NCBI GenBank assembly: GCA_001464425.1
Contig: LNEK01000040.1
Location: 62,001 to 126,000 of the forward strand
Origin: Alphaproteobacteria bacterium Ga0077535
Lineage (GTDB): Bacteria; Pseudomonadota; Alphaproteobacteria; Caulobacterales; Aquidulcibacteraceae
Length of the DNA: 64,000 bases
Direction: 5' to 3'
This document shows positions 10,046 through 17,463 of the stretch, in pieces. Numbering within the stretch: position 1 is the stretch's first letter; each line of letters opens with the position of its first letter. The position numbers and the translations under genes are program-made. The notes under the pieces are model-generated. The model was not told the origin of the DNA. It saw only the letters and a program-made list of their open reading frames with translations, and did not search any database.

Positions 10046-10609
10046 ATGATCCTATCCGTCTGCATCCTGGCTCTGGCGCTCGCCGCTGACGCCTTTGCGG
10101 TATCGCTTTCGCAGGGCGTGGTGACGCGTGAGCGGCCGCACGCAACGGCGTTGATGCTCGGCGGCGCTTTCGGTCTCGCGCAAGGGGTCATGCCGTTGGT
10201 TGGCTGGTCCGCTGGTCTCGTGATGACGGCCGCGATCGCCGCGTTCGATCACTGGATCGCTTTTGGTGTGCTCGCCTTTCTCGGCGTGAGGCTCATCCAT
10301 GAAGGGCTTAAAGGCGAGGGCGAGGCTGCCGCCAAGCGCGTCACCGGTTGGGGCATTCTTGTTTTGGCGCTTGCGACCAGCATCGATGCGGCGGGCGCTG
10401 GCCTTGCGTTCAGTGCTATGGACGTGAACCCATTCTTTGCTGCTGCGGTGATTGCAGTGATCACGGCCTTATCTTGCGCGGGCGGCGTCTATCTCGGCCG
10501 CGCCGTGGGCACAAAACTCGGAAGCACGGCCGAACTCGCCGGTGGCGCCGCCCTCATTGCGATTGGTGTAAAGATCTTGCTGGACCACGGCGCCTTTACC
10601 GGCGTGTGA
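10046..10609 (+). CDS. mntP: Manganese efflux pump MntP
   Basis: 187-aa inner-membrane protein with about six TM segments that exports Mn2+. The conserved acidic intramembrane positions are seen in LAADAFAVSLSQG near the N-terminus and in ATSIDAAGAGLAF near residue 115. The internal two-fold repeat of the family (two three-helix halves) is evident. The ATG at 10046 gives normal family length; a GTG 195 bases upstream would add an unrelated cytosolic tail that includes the terminator hairpin, so it was rejected. Expression is probably controlled in the leader. Confidence 0.93.
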   Translation: MILSVCILALALAADAFAVSLSQGVVTRERPHATALMLGGAFGLAQGVMPLVGWSAGLVMTAAIAAFDHWIAFGVLAFLGVRLIHEGLKGEGEAAAKRVTGWGILVLALATSIDAAGAGLAFSAMDVNPFFAAAVIAVITALSCAGGVYLGRAVGTKLGSTAELAGGAALIAIGVKILLDHGAFTGV

Positions 10610-10612
10610 AGC

Positions 10613-11524
10613 TTAGACTAGGCTCTGGTGCAACGCGGCCGCGCTCAGTGCTTCCGCTAAGCGCGCCATGTCTGCCCGCACGCGCACATAGCCGTTGGTG
10701 CGTTCTAGCGTGCGTTCGTCCACATAAAGCCCGCGATTGATCTCGATCTGCAACGCATGCACGCCTGAGATCGGCCGGCCGTATGTTTGCGTTGTGTGGC
10801 CGCCGGCAAACGGCGTATTGCGCGCAACGCGATAGCCTGAGCGACGCAATGTTGCTTCCGCCAACGCTGTCACCGACGGATGGCACGACGCGCCAAAGCG
10901 ATCGCCGAGCACGACGTCCGGCGCATGCGCGCCGCGCGAATTATTCGGCATCGAATGGCAATCAATCAGCACGGCGCAGCCGAATGCCGTCTTGTTCTCC
11001 GCCAACAGGCTTTGCAGCACGGCGTGATAGGGGCGATGCACGGTTGCGATCCGCCGCTCGGCTTCGTCGAGTGAAAGCTTACGCCGATAGATGTTTTGCC
11101 CGTCGCCGCTAATCCGCGGGATGGCGCCTAGCCCGGCCTGCACCCGCGCGGACGAAAGATGCGGCGAGTGCGGCGGGCGCTCGTCGAACATCTCGGGATC
11201 GAGTTCGCCCGGATTACGGTTAAGATCGACATAGGCCCGCGCAACCGAGGCGGTGAGGACGCAGGCGCCATGCGCTGCCGCGCCGGCAAACAATTCATCG
11301 ACGTACGCATCTTCAGAGCGACGCAGGCTGATCAGACTGACCCGCGAGTCCGCCAAGAGCTCCGCCGGATAGCGCCGGCCGCTGTGTGGGGAGGCGAAAA
11401 TGAGCGGTGTCGTCCGCCGCAACGGTTCGATTAGGACGAACGGCGGCTCGGCCCCGCGCTCGGGCTGACCGGCGCTTTCCGCAACGGCCTGCGCCGCGCC
11501 CTGACCGTGATCCGTCGGGTCCAT
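10613..11524 (-). CDS. N-formylglutamate amidohydrolase family protein
   Basis: About 303 aa. FGase-family zinc hydrolase, which releases formate and glutamate from N-formylglutamate in histidine degradation, although some homologues act on other N-formyl compounds. Diagnostic stretches are FASPHSGRRYP near residue 45, DLNRNPGELD near 100, LIDCHSMP near 190 and the GHTTQTYGRP region near 240. The start is uncertain, because the first 30 residues are low in complexity and a later start is possible. It is convergent with mntP, and no hut genes are nearby. Confidence 0.82.
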   Translation of the reverse strand: MDPTDHGQGAAQAVAESAGQPERGAEPPFVLIEPLRRTTPLIFASPHSGRRYPAELLADSRVSLISLRRSEDAYVDELFAGAAAHGACVLTASVARAYVDLNRNPGELDPEMFDERPPHSPHLSSARVQAGLGAIPRISGDGQNIYRRKLSLDEAERRIATVHRPYHAVLQSLLAENKTAFGCAVLIDCHSMPNNSRGAHAPDVVLGDRFGASCHPSVTALAEATLRRSGYRVARNTPFAGGHTTQTYGRPISGVHALQIEINRGLYVDERTLERTNGYVRVRADMARLAEALSAAALHQSLV

Positions 11525-11667
11525 CCTGTAATGTTCGCTTTCGTCGGCGTGGCCGTCAACGTTTACACATGCTTACCGGCTGTTGGTGACGGTTCAGCCG
11601 GCCTTTACCCGATCTGTGCTAGAGGCTACCGGTTTAGAGGGGCCGGAACTTCCGGAGCTGCTGCGGT

Positions 11668-12030
11668 ATGGCGCGAATTCTACTTGCTGAAGACGATGAC
11701 GCGCTCCGGGGCTTCCTGGTGTCGAGCCTTTCGCGCGCTGGTCACGACGTCACCGGCTACGGCGATGGCGACTCCGCCTGGGAAGCGCTTGAGCACGGCT
11801 CGTTCGACCTGCTGCTGACCGACATCGTCATGCCCGGCCTTGACGGGATCGAACTTGCCCGCCGCGGCGCTGAGGCCGACCCGGCTATGAAGATCGTCTT
11901 CATCACGGGCTTTGCGGCGGTCGCGCTGTCCGCGCAAAGCCAGGCGCCAAAGGATGCGAAGGTGCTTTCAAAGCCCTTCCACCTGAAGGATCTAGTGGTT
12001 GAGATCGAGCGCGTGATCGCCGCCGCTTAG
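11668..12030 (+). CDS. cpdR: Cell-cycle response regulator CpdR
   Basis: Single-domain receiver of 120 aa. In Caulobacter and relatives, unphosphorylated CpdR primes ClpXP for cell-cycle-dependent proteolysis. The acidic pocket (AEDDD, residues 8-12), phosphoacceptor D52 in LLLTDIVMPG, the T/S position in FITGFAAVAL and K102 in LSKPFH are present. ITGFAAVAL and KVLSKPFHLKDLV are characteristic of CpdR rather than generic receivers. Its 3' end overlaps the convergent hydroxylase by 4 bases. Confidence 0.9.
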   Translation: MARILLAEDDDALRGFLVSSLSRAGHDVTGYGDGDSAWEALEHGSFDLLLTDIVMPGLDGIELARRGAEADPAMKIVFITGFAAVALSAQSQAPKDAKVLSKPFHLKDLVVEIERVIAAA

Positions 12031-12692
12031 TCGGACGCCCACATACGCATCAAATTGTTGCGTACCGCCTCAAGACGTACGCGGTTATCCCACTTCATTG
12101 CCAAGCCTTCGAGCGCTGAGACTTCGCTCAGCTCATAAAGCACCGTGCGCCGCGCCTCGTCCGCGACCAGGCTTTGAATGAACGTCACCGACACCAGCCG
12201 CTCACCTTTCGTCACCGGCGCGACCTGATGCAGCGTCGTCGAAGGATAGAAGATCGCCATGCCGGGACGGCCCTTAACCTTCACCGTCTCAGTGCCGAGG
12301 TGGATTAGCAGCTCGCCGCCTTCATAGGAATCTGGCTCAGACAGGAAGACCGTGGCCGAGACATCCGAGCGTAGCGTGCCCTGGCTGACCGCCACATAGG
12401 CGCTGTCGGCGTGGGCGCCGTACTGCATGCCTGGGCCGTAGCGGGCCAGCATGGGAGGAGCGATGCGCTTGGGGAGGGCAAAGTCGCGAAAGGGTCGTGA
12501 CGCGCCGAGCGCGGCCATGACGATGTTGGAGCTTTCCGCATAGAGCGGGCTCTTAGGGTCGGCCTGCTGGTTGATCTTGGTCTCGTTGGCGGGGTTGGAT
12601 GCCCGGCCATCGACGAAGTTCAACTCGCCTGCCAGATCGCGCAGCCGCGCAATATCGCGCGACGCCAGCATGTGTTTGGTTTCAAGGAACAT
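12027..12692 (-). CDS. PKHD-type Fe(II)/2-oxoglutarate hydroxylase (PiuC/YbiX family)
   Basis: 221-aa double-stranded beta-helix dioxygenase. The iron facial triad is visible as H-x-D in YGAHADSAY (about residue 97) and a distal His in STTLHQVAPVTKGER (about 158). The Arg in that last stretch and VSVTFIQS match the 2-oxoglutarate site. Family members are often linked to siderophore-dependent iron uptake next to TonB receptors; no receptor is present here, so the substrate is unknown. Confidence 0.85.
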   Translation of the reverse strand: MFLETKHMLASRDIARLRDLAGELNFVDGRASNPANETKINQQADPKSPLYAESSNIVMAALGASRPFRDFALPKRIAPPMLARYGPGMQYGAHADSAYVAVSQGTLRSDVSATVFLSEPDSYEGGELLIHLGTETVKVKGRPGMAIFYPSTTLHQVAPVTKGERLVSVTFIQSLVADEARRTVLYELSEVSALEGLAMKWDNRVRLEAVRNNLMRMWASD

Positions 12693-12832
12693 CGGGCTTT
12701 GCGCCCTTCCGCGCCCCGTACCCTAACAGCCCAGCATTCTCTGACCACGAAATTCGACCCCGCTTGCATCTGGCCCACGGAAACCGCTATAGCGGCGGTC
12801 CCGTGATTGCCGTTCCGTGTTTGCACGGGGTC

Positions 12833-12907
12833 GGGCGCGTAGCTCAGCGGGAGAGCACCACGTTGACATCGTGGGGGTCACAGGTTCGATCCCTGTCGCG
12901 CCCACCA
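12833..12907 (+). tRNA. tRNA-Val (anticodon GAC)
   Basis: Complete cloverleaf with acceptor GGGCGCG/CGCGCCC, D-arm GCTC...GAGC, anticodon stem CCACG/CGTGG with loop TTGACAT (anticodon GAC), T-arm ACAGG-TTCGATC-CCTGT, discriminator A and genome-encoded CCA. Confidence 0.97.
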
Positions 12908-13015
12908 GCCTTTGCGCTAGACGCTTCGGCTGGTTCATTTATCGCGGCGCCGAGCCGCTTCGCCGCATCGCAGCAAATTTCCTGATGACAAAACGCGTCG
13001 GCTGAGTTAGTGAAC

Positions 13016-13150
13016 TCTTGCGCCGATTTGATGCTCAGCTTGCGGGCGCGTTATAAATTCAGCTAAAGAGAAGAGCAGTTTGTCCTTCGGGACACTGCTT
13101 CTTTGCCCGCAAGCGCCTGTTTCAATTCGACGTTGGACGAATTGGAAAGG
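13016..13150 (+). promoter_or_regulatory. SAM-II (metA-motif) riboswitch and expression platform
   Basis: The aptamer spans about 13016-13070. It carries the SAM-II landmarks in order: GCGCC (P1 5' strand, 13020-13024), GATTTGA, CTTGCGGGCGCG with the P1 3' strand GGCGC (13045-13049), TTATAAAT, and AGCTAAAG (13061-13068), whose AGCT can pair with the AGCT at 13037-13040 to form the pseudoknot. SAM-II riboswitches repress methionine genes when S-adenosylmethionine is high. Downstream lie a UUCG-capped hairpin (about 13070-13103), a strand 13105-13114 perfectly complementary to 13038-13047 of the aptamer, and a 7-bp hairpin (13123-13144) whose last base begins the GGAAAGG ribosome-binding site of the next gene. 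Confidence 0.9.
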
Positions 13151-13158
13151 CGTGCATC

Positions 13159-13491
13159 ATGGCTTTTGAAGCCCCACATCCTCTGCAAGTCAGCAGCGAT
13201 AGCGACGATTTTTGTTTGCCCGGCTTGGAGGTGCAGCATGAGTTGCTGCTCTCGCTAAAGCACTGGCAAAGCGCGGCGACGATCGTTCAGCGCCTCTCGG
13301 ATGAAGGCGCGGAAGTCTATGCGCTGGCGGTCAATCCGCAGGCGGGCGGCTACGTGTTGAGATGCAAAGTGCGCGCGATCTCGCCGTCGCGCGCGCGCGC
13401 TTTCGTAGCCGACCTTGGCGTGTTGGCCGTGGGCGCAGCGTGTGTGGAACACTTCATTCTCGCAAAGACGCCCGCTCATGCTGGCGCTTAA
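13159..13491 (+). CDS. Small unknown protein, first gene of the SAM-II/metX operon
   Basis: 110-aa soluble protein with no signal or TM segment. I do not recognise it with certainty. Residues 45-105 read as beta-alpha-beta (YALAVNP, GGYVLRCKVRAI, SPSRARAFVADLGV, CVEHFILA), which is reminiscent of an ACT-like or ferredoxin-like fold. GGAAAGG lies 8 bases before the ATG. The gene sits directly behind the riboswitch, and its 3' end overlaps the metX start by 14 bases, so it is coupled to methionine synthesis. A regulatory or accessory role for MetX is a guess from position. Confidence 0.75.
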   Translation: MAFEAPHPLQVSSDSDDFCLPGLEVQHELLLSLKHWQSAATIVQRLSDEGAEVYALAVNPQAGGYVLRCKVRAISPSRARAFVADLGVLAVGAACVEHFILAKTPAHAGA

Positions 13492-14431
13492 GCGCGCATC
13501 GTATCGCGCGGCGGACGGCGAAGACGCGCTTCTGCCGATTCCGGCCGATTTTCGCTGTGAAAGCGGTGATGCGCTGCCCGATGCACATATTCGCGTGCGC
13601 CTCTACGGTGAGGTCGACGCGCCGCTGATCGTTGTCGCGGGGGGCATTTCCGCCGGCCGTCACTTGCATGAATGGTGGCCCGACCAAGTGGGCGCGTCTG
13701 CGGCGATCGATCTTGGCCGTTACGCCGCCCTCGGCTTTGATTTTGCGCCGCTTGCGGATGCGCACGTCCGGCTTTCGCCTCTGGATCAGGCAAGGCTCAT
13801 TGCATTGGCGCTTGATGCGCTGGGAGTGTCGCGGATCGCGGCATGGGTCGGCGCATCTTATGGCGCGATGGTGGGGCTCGCCTTTGCGGCGCACGCGCCG
13901 GAGCGTGTTGAAAAGCTCTGCATCATCTCGGCGGCGCATAAGCCTGCTGCGCTGTCTCGCGCCTGGCGCGGCGTTCAGCGCCGGATGCTTGAGTTCGCCA
14001 TTGCTCATGGCGATGCGGAGCAGGGCCTCTCGCTTGCGCGCCAACTAGCGATGATCACGTATCGCAGCGCAGATGAGTTCGAGCAGCGTTTCCCCGGCGC
14101 CATCGAGAGCGACGGCCGCTCAGCGCTAGATCGCTACCTCGTCGCGCGGGGCGATGCCTACGTTCAGTCCATGGCGCCGCAGCGTTGGCTCTCGCTCAGT
14201 GAATCGATTGATCGCCACGCTGTTGATCCGTCTCGGGTTCGTGCGGCCGTCACGCTTGCCGCGTGCCCTACGGATCAGATCGTACCGCTCGCCGACATCG
14301 AATCGCTTGCCCGGCAGCTGCTCAATCTCAGCGCAGTGCATGAAGTCCCGTCGCTCTACGGCCACGACGCATTTCTGAAAGAACCGGCGCGCATCGCCGC
14401 CATCATCAAATCGTGCCTGGAGGGCGCTTGA
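13478..14431 (+). CDS. metX: Homoserine O-acyltransferase, MetX family
   Basis: 317-aa alpha/beta-hydrolase-fold enzyme that activates homoserine by O-acylation (acetyl or succinyl) at the entry to methionine synthesis. The triad is visible: S127 in GASYGA, D266 in CPTDQIVPL and H296 in YGHDAFLKEP. The protein is shorter than classic ~370-aa acetyltransferases and closer to the compact MetX forms reported to use succinyl-CoA, so the acyl donor is open. The ATG at 13478 is inside the end of the preceding gene. The gene lies under the SAM-II riboswitch and ends 2 bases before the metB-type gene. Confidence 0.87.
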   Translation: MLALKRASYRAADGEDALLPIPADFRCESGDALPDAHIRVRLYGEVDAPLIVVAGGISAGRHLHEWWPDQVGASAAIDLGRYAALGFDFAPLADAHVRLSPLDQARLIALALDALGVSRIAAWVGASYGAMVGLAFAAHAPERVEKLCIISAAHKPAALSRAWRGVQRRMLEFAIAHGDAEQGLSLARQLAMITYRSADEFEQRFPGAIESDGRSALDRYLVARGDAYVQSMAPQRWLSLSESIDRHAVDPSRVRAAVTLAACPTDQIVPLADIESLARQLLNLSAVHEVPSLYGHDAFLKEPARIAAIIKSCLEGA

Positions 14432-14433
14432 AC

Positions 14434-15618
14434 ATGAGCCAGTTTGACGAAACCATCCTTTGCAGCGCCGGGATCAATGATGACGCCGCCCACGGCGCAG
14501 TCATTCCGCCGCTCTACCTCTCGGCCAATTACAGCTTTGACGGCTATGGCGGAAAGCGCGCTTACGACTACACGCGCTCGGGCAATCCAACTCGTGACGT
14601 GCTGGGTAAAGCGCTCGCAGCGCTCGAGGGGGGCGCTGGCGCGGTCGTGACCAGCTCAGGCATGTCGGCGGTCGATCTCGTGCTTAACCTTCTGCCTGGC
14701 GGCGCGCGCGTGGTCGCGCCGCACGATTGCTATGGCGGCACGTGGCGCCTCTTCACCGCACGCGCGGCAAAGCGCGCCATCGAAATCGTGTTTGTAGATC
14801 AAGGCGATTCTGACGCGCTCGCTGCTGCGCTTCCAGGCGCTGCGCTCGTGTGGGTTGAGACGCCAAGCAATCCGCTGATGCGCGTCGTGGATATTGCCGC
14901 TGTCGCCGGCAGCGCGAAAGCTGCGGGCGCGCGTGTCGCGGTCGACAATACATTTCTCTCGCCCGCTTTGCAGAAGCCCATCTCGCTCGGCGCCGATTTT
15001 GTTGTCCACTCGACGACCAAGTATCTTAACGGGCATTCCGATGTCGTTGGCGGCGCAGTGATCGCTGCTAATGCAGAGGACGCGCAACAGCTGACCTGGT
15101 GGGCGAACTGTACCGGCGTCACCGGCTCGCCCTTCGATGCTTGGCTCACGCTACGTGGCTTGCGCACTTTAAGCGTCCGTATCGAGCGCCAAGCCCGCAC
15201 GGCGCACCGTGTGGCCGAGGCGCTTGCCGCACATCCGCGCGTCCGGAAAATCTACTATCCTGGCCTCACAACCCATCCGAGCCACGACATCGCGGCGCGC
15301 CAGCAAATCGGGTTCGGCGCCATGCTGAGCTTCGAGCTTGAAGGCGACGAGGGTGATGTTCGCGCGCTGCTCGCTGATCTTCAGCGCTTCACGCTAGCGG
15401 AATCGCTTGGCGGCGTCGAAAGCTTGATCGCCCACCCGGCGAGCATGACTCATGCCTCGATGACTTCCGAAGCGCGCCGCGCTGCGGGCATCGACGACAC
15501 GCTCTTGCGCATCTCGATTGGGCTCGAGCATGAGGAAGATCTATTGGCTGATCTTTTGCACGCGCTAGATGCGCTAGAGTCGCGTGGCCAAGTGGTGCAG
15601 GCGTTCGCACATCGCTGA
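14434..15618 (+). CDS. metB: Cystathionine gamma-synthase / O-acylhomoserine sulfhydrylase family enzyme
   Basis: 394-aa PLP enzyme of the Cys/Met metabolism family. The PLP-binding Lys is K196 in VHSTTKYLNGHSD. YDYTRSGNPTRD (near 45) and TSSGMSAVDLVL (near 73) contact the cofactor. It would condense acylhomoserine with cysteine (MetB) or sulfide (MetZ/MetY), and sequence alone does not decide between them. Operon position behind metX and the riboswitch makes the methionine role firm. Its last 45 bases overlap the convergent formamidase-like gene. Confidence 0.87.
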   Translation: MSQFDETILCSAGINDDAAHGAVIPPLYLSANYSFDGYGGKRAYDYTRSGNPTRDVLGKALAALEGGAGAVVTSSGMSAVDLVLNLLPGGARVVAPHDCYGGTWRLFTARAAKRAIEIVFVDQGDSDALAAALPGAALVWVETPSNPLMRVVDIAAVAGSAKAAGARVAVDNTFLSPALQKPISLGADFVVHSTTKYLNGHSDVVGGAVIAANAEDAQQLTWWANCTGVTGSPFDAWLTLRGLRTLSVRIERQARTAHRVAEALAAHPRVRKIYYPGLTTHPSHDIAARQQIGFGAMLSFELEGDEGDVRALLADLQRFTLAESLGGVESLIAHPASMTHASMTSEARRAAGIDDTLLRISIGLEHEEDLLADLLHALDALESRGQVVQAFAHR

Positions 15619-16359
15619 AGCAGGGTCTGAAAGCGGCGCGATCACGGTAAAGTGGTTCTCGTCCTCGATCTCTTCGTAGCGCGTGCGCACGCCCGCTTCG
15701 CCCCACCGCTCCACGATTGTGTAGCTCTGGCGCAAATATTCGCCGCTCTCATCGGCGCCGACGACGGCGTCTAAGATTTTGCCCTTCGGCGCTGGCCAGA
15801 GCAGGGGGCTCTGCGCTGCCGCATCGCGATCATCGAGTTGTAGCGCAGTGTTGAGGCTTGTCGGGATGAGCGGCGCGAGTTCGAAGAGGCCTGAGATCGC
15901 ATACGCGGCTGGCACATGCGTTTCTGTCGCGAGTAGGCATGCGGCCAAATGTCCGCCTGCCGAATGGCCGCTGGCGATGACTGTCGCGTTGGTCTCGCGG
16001 TGCAGGCTCACGCATGCAGTGCGCATTTGCCCGACGATATCGCCCACGCTCACGTTTGGGCACAGATCGTAGCTTGGCACGGCGACGCTGACGCCGAGCG
16101 CGTTTAGGCCGATCGCCATGTGGCTGAAGAAGGTCTTGTCCAGCGCCTGCCAATAGCCGCCGTGAATGAACATGATTGCTGGCCCAGCGCCGGCCTCGAA
16201 CAAATCGAACGTGTGCCGTTCGCCTGCGCCATATGCGATCACACGTGGCGGATGCGCCTCGCGGTAGGCGGCGCTTTCACGCGCCCAACTTGAAATGATG
16301 GCCGGATGCTCAGGCACGCGGGCGCGGTTGTTGTATTCTTTCTCGAGGTCGAGGCTCAT
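15574..16359 (-). CDS. Kynurenine-formamidase-like alpha/beta hydrolase
   Basis: 261-aa serine hydrolase. IHGGYWQALDK (residues 65-75) is the oxyanion motif shared with animal-type arylformamidase (AFMID), and the triad is S133 in GHSAGGHLAA, D203 in VVGADESGEY and H236 in DENHFTVI. AFMID-type enzymes hydrolyse N-formylkynurenine to kynurenine, and kynureninase then gives anthranilate. As last gene of an anthraniloyl-CoA operon (4-base overlap with the upstream gene) this activity would make sense, but no tryptophan dioxygenase or kynureninase lies in the window, and related hydrolases act on other formamides or esters. Confidence 0.75.
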   Translation of the reverse strand: MSLDLEKEYNNRARVPEHPAIISSWARESAAYREAHPPRVIAYGAGERHTFDLFEAGAGPAIMFIHGGYWQALDKTFFSHMAIGLNALGVSVAVPSYDLCPNVSVGDIVGQMRTACVSLHRETNATVIASGHSAGGHLAACLLATETHVPAAYAISGLFELAPLIPTSLNTALQLDDRDAAAQSPLLWPAPKGKILDAVVGADESGEYLRQSYTIVERWGEAGVRTRYEEIEDENHFTVIAPLSDPASAMCERLHHLATRL

Positions 16360-16640
16360 TCCGAGTCAGGATAATCGAAGCCCGGCCATTTTGAGCCGTA
16401 GAGCTGATAGCCTAGGATCGTGTAGGTCTGCGCCACGTTCGGATGCGCGCGGATCGTCTCGGTGACAACGCCTTGGATGGTGTTGAGATCGGGATGCTCG
16501 ATCCGCACCAGCAAATCCCACTCGCCCATGATCGAGTAGATATCCATGATCTTGTCCGAGCCGTCGCGCAACGCGTTGCCGACTGCTTCCGGCGTTGCGC
16601 CCTGCACGCGGACAAAAGTGAAAAGGCTATGGTCTGCCAT
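16356..16640 (-). CDS. Stand-alone Lrp/AsnC ligand-binding (RAM) domain protein
   Basis: 94-aa protein containing only the effector-binding half of Lrp/AsnC regulators; no HTH is present. LFTFVRVQG, SIMGEWDLLVRIEHPDL and VAQTYTILGYQLYG follow the beta-alpha-beta-beta-alpha-beta RAM pattern. The second ATG (16640) is chosen because AGGAG lies 8 bases upstream of it, while the first ATG would put that site inside the gene. Small RAM proteins oligomerise and bind amino acids or aromatic metabolites; a ligand-sensing role in this operon is inference. The stop overlaps the next gene by 4 bases. Confidence 0.85.
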   Translation of the reverse strand: MADHSLFTFVRVQGATPEAVGNALRDGSDKIMDIYSIMGEWDLLVRIEHPDLNTIQGVVTETIRAHPNVAQTYTILGYQLYGSKWPGFDYPDSE

Positions 16641-16660
16641 TTGGTGCTCCTGCGCCAAGT

Positions 16661-17053
16661 TTACCGCGGGACTACAGCCGTTGTCTCTATTTCGATCAGC
16701 GCCGCGTCCTCGATCAGCGCTTTCACCTCGACGACGGCCATCGCCGGATAGTTCTTGCCCATTTTCTCACGCCAGATCGCGCCGATTTCGGCGAGCGAAG
16801 CGAGATAGGCCCGCTTATCAGTGATGAACCAGGTCATCCGCGCCACATGCTCTGGCCCGGCGCCGGCTTCGCGCAAAACCGCGAGCGTGTTGTCCAACGT
16901 CTGCGCGAACTGTGCGGCCAGAGTCGTCGCCTCGAACACGCCTTCCGGCGTCCAGCCGATCTGCCCGGCGACGAGCACGAGGCGGCCATCTGCTTCGATG
17001 CCGTTCGCATAGCCTTTCGGCCGCGGCCAGCCAACGGGCAGGAGCGTCCTCAT
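16661..17053 (-). CDS. RidA/YjgF-family enamine/imine deaminase
   Basis: 130-aa RidA-fold protein. The family hydrolyses reactive enamines and imines to ketones and ammonia. ANGIEADGRLVLVAGQIGW near the N-terminus and VEVKALIEDAALIEIET at the C-terminus are typical, but the Arg expected in the canonical RidA active site is not obvious in the penultimate strand, so this is a subgroup member. The start overlaps the upstream stop by 4 bases (ATGA). In an anthraniloyl-CoA operon it is well placed to deaminate the enamine product of the monooxygenase/reductase, which would be a dedicated catabolic role. Confidence 0.83.
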   Translation of the reverse strand: MRTLLPVGWPRPKGYANGIEADGRLVLVAGQIGWTPEGVFEATTLAAQFAQTLDNTLAVLREAGAGPEHVARMTWFITDKRAYLASLAEIGAIWREKMGKNYPAMAVVEVKALIEDAALIEIETTAVVPR

Positions 17054-17463
17054 GCGATCTCCGCGAACTTGGCGATCGCCGCGCGCAATTCTGCGGACCA
17101 AGGCTCCGCCTTCATCGTCGCCAAATCGGTGAACACCAAAGTCTGATCGAACCGCGCCACCGCGCGATCTCCGACGACAGCGAGATGCTTCAGCTCCAGT
17201 GACGCATTGCCGAGCGCTTCCACGCCCAAACTTTGCTTCAACCGATCGCCCATACGCACCGGCGCCACGAACTCGCTCTCAAGCCGCACCGTCGGCACGC
17301 CCTTGCGCTGATCGATGTGCAGCGTCTTGAAATCGAACCCGAGGCTGGCGAACCAATCTTCGACGGTTTCATTCACCAGCGCGAAGAAGCGCGGATAGAA
17401 CATGATGCCGGCGGCGTCGCAGTGCTCGAAGCGGACGACGATTTCGCGGGTGAACGGGTTCAT
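17050..17463 (-). CDS. Acyl-CoA thioesterase, 4HBT hot-dog family
   Basis: 137-aa single hot-dog-domain protein. VVRFEHCDAAGIMFYPRFF (residues 9-27) contains the 4-hydroxybenzoyl-CoA-thioesterase/YbgC signature with the catalytic Asp at D16. It would hydrolyse an aromatic or ring-derived acyl-CoA, either as an overflow valve for CoA or as a pathway step. It is embedded with 4-base overlaps on both sides between the CoA ligase and RidA genes. Confidence 0.87.
   Translation of the reverse strand: MNPFTREIVVRFEHCDAAGIMFYPRFFALVNETVEDWFASLGFDFKTLHIDQRKGVPTVRLESEFVAPVRMGDRLKQSLGVEALGNASLELKHLAVVGDRAVARFDQTLVFTDLATMKAEPWSAELRAAIAKFAEIA

Noticed and set aside
9826-10089. Small frame across the mntP leader
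   Set aside because: It runs through the intrinsic terminator and into mntP in another frame, with no ribosome-binding site; treated as non-coding leader.
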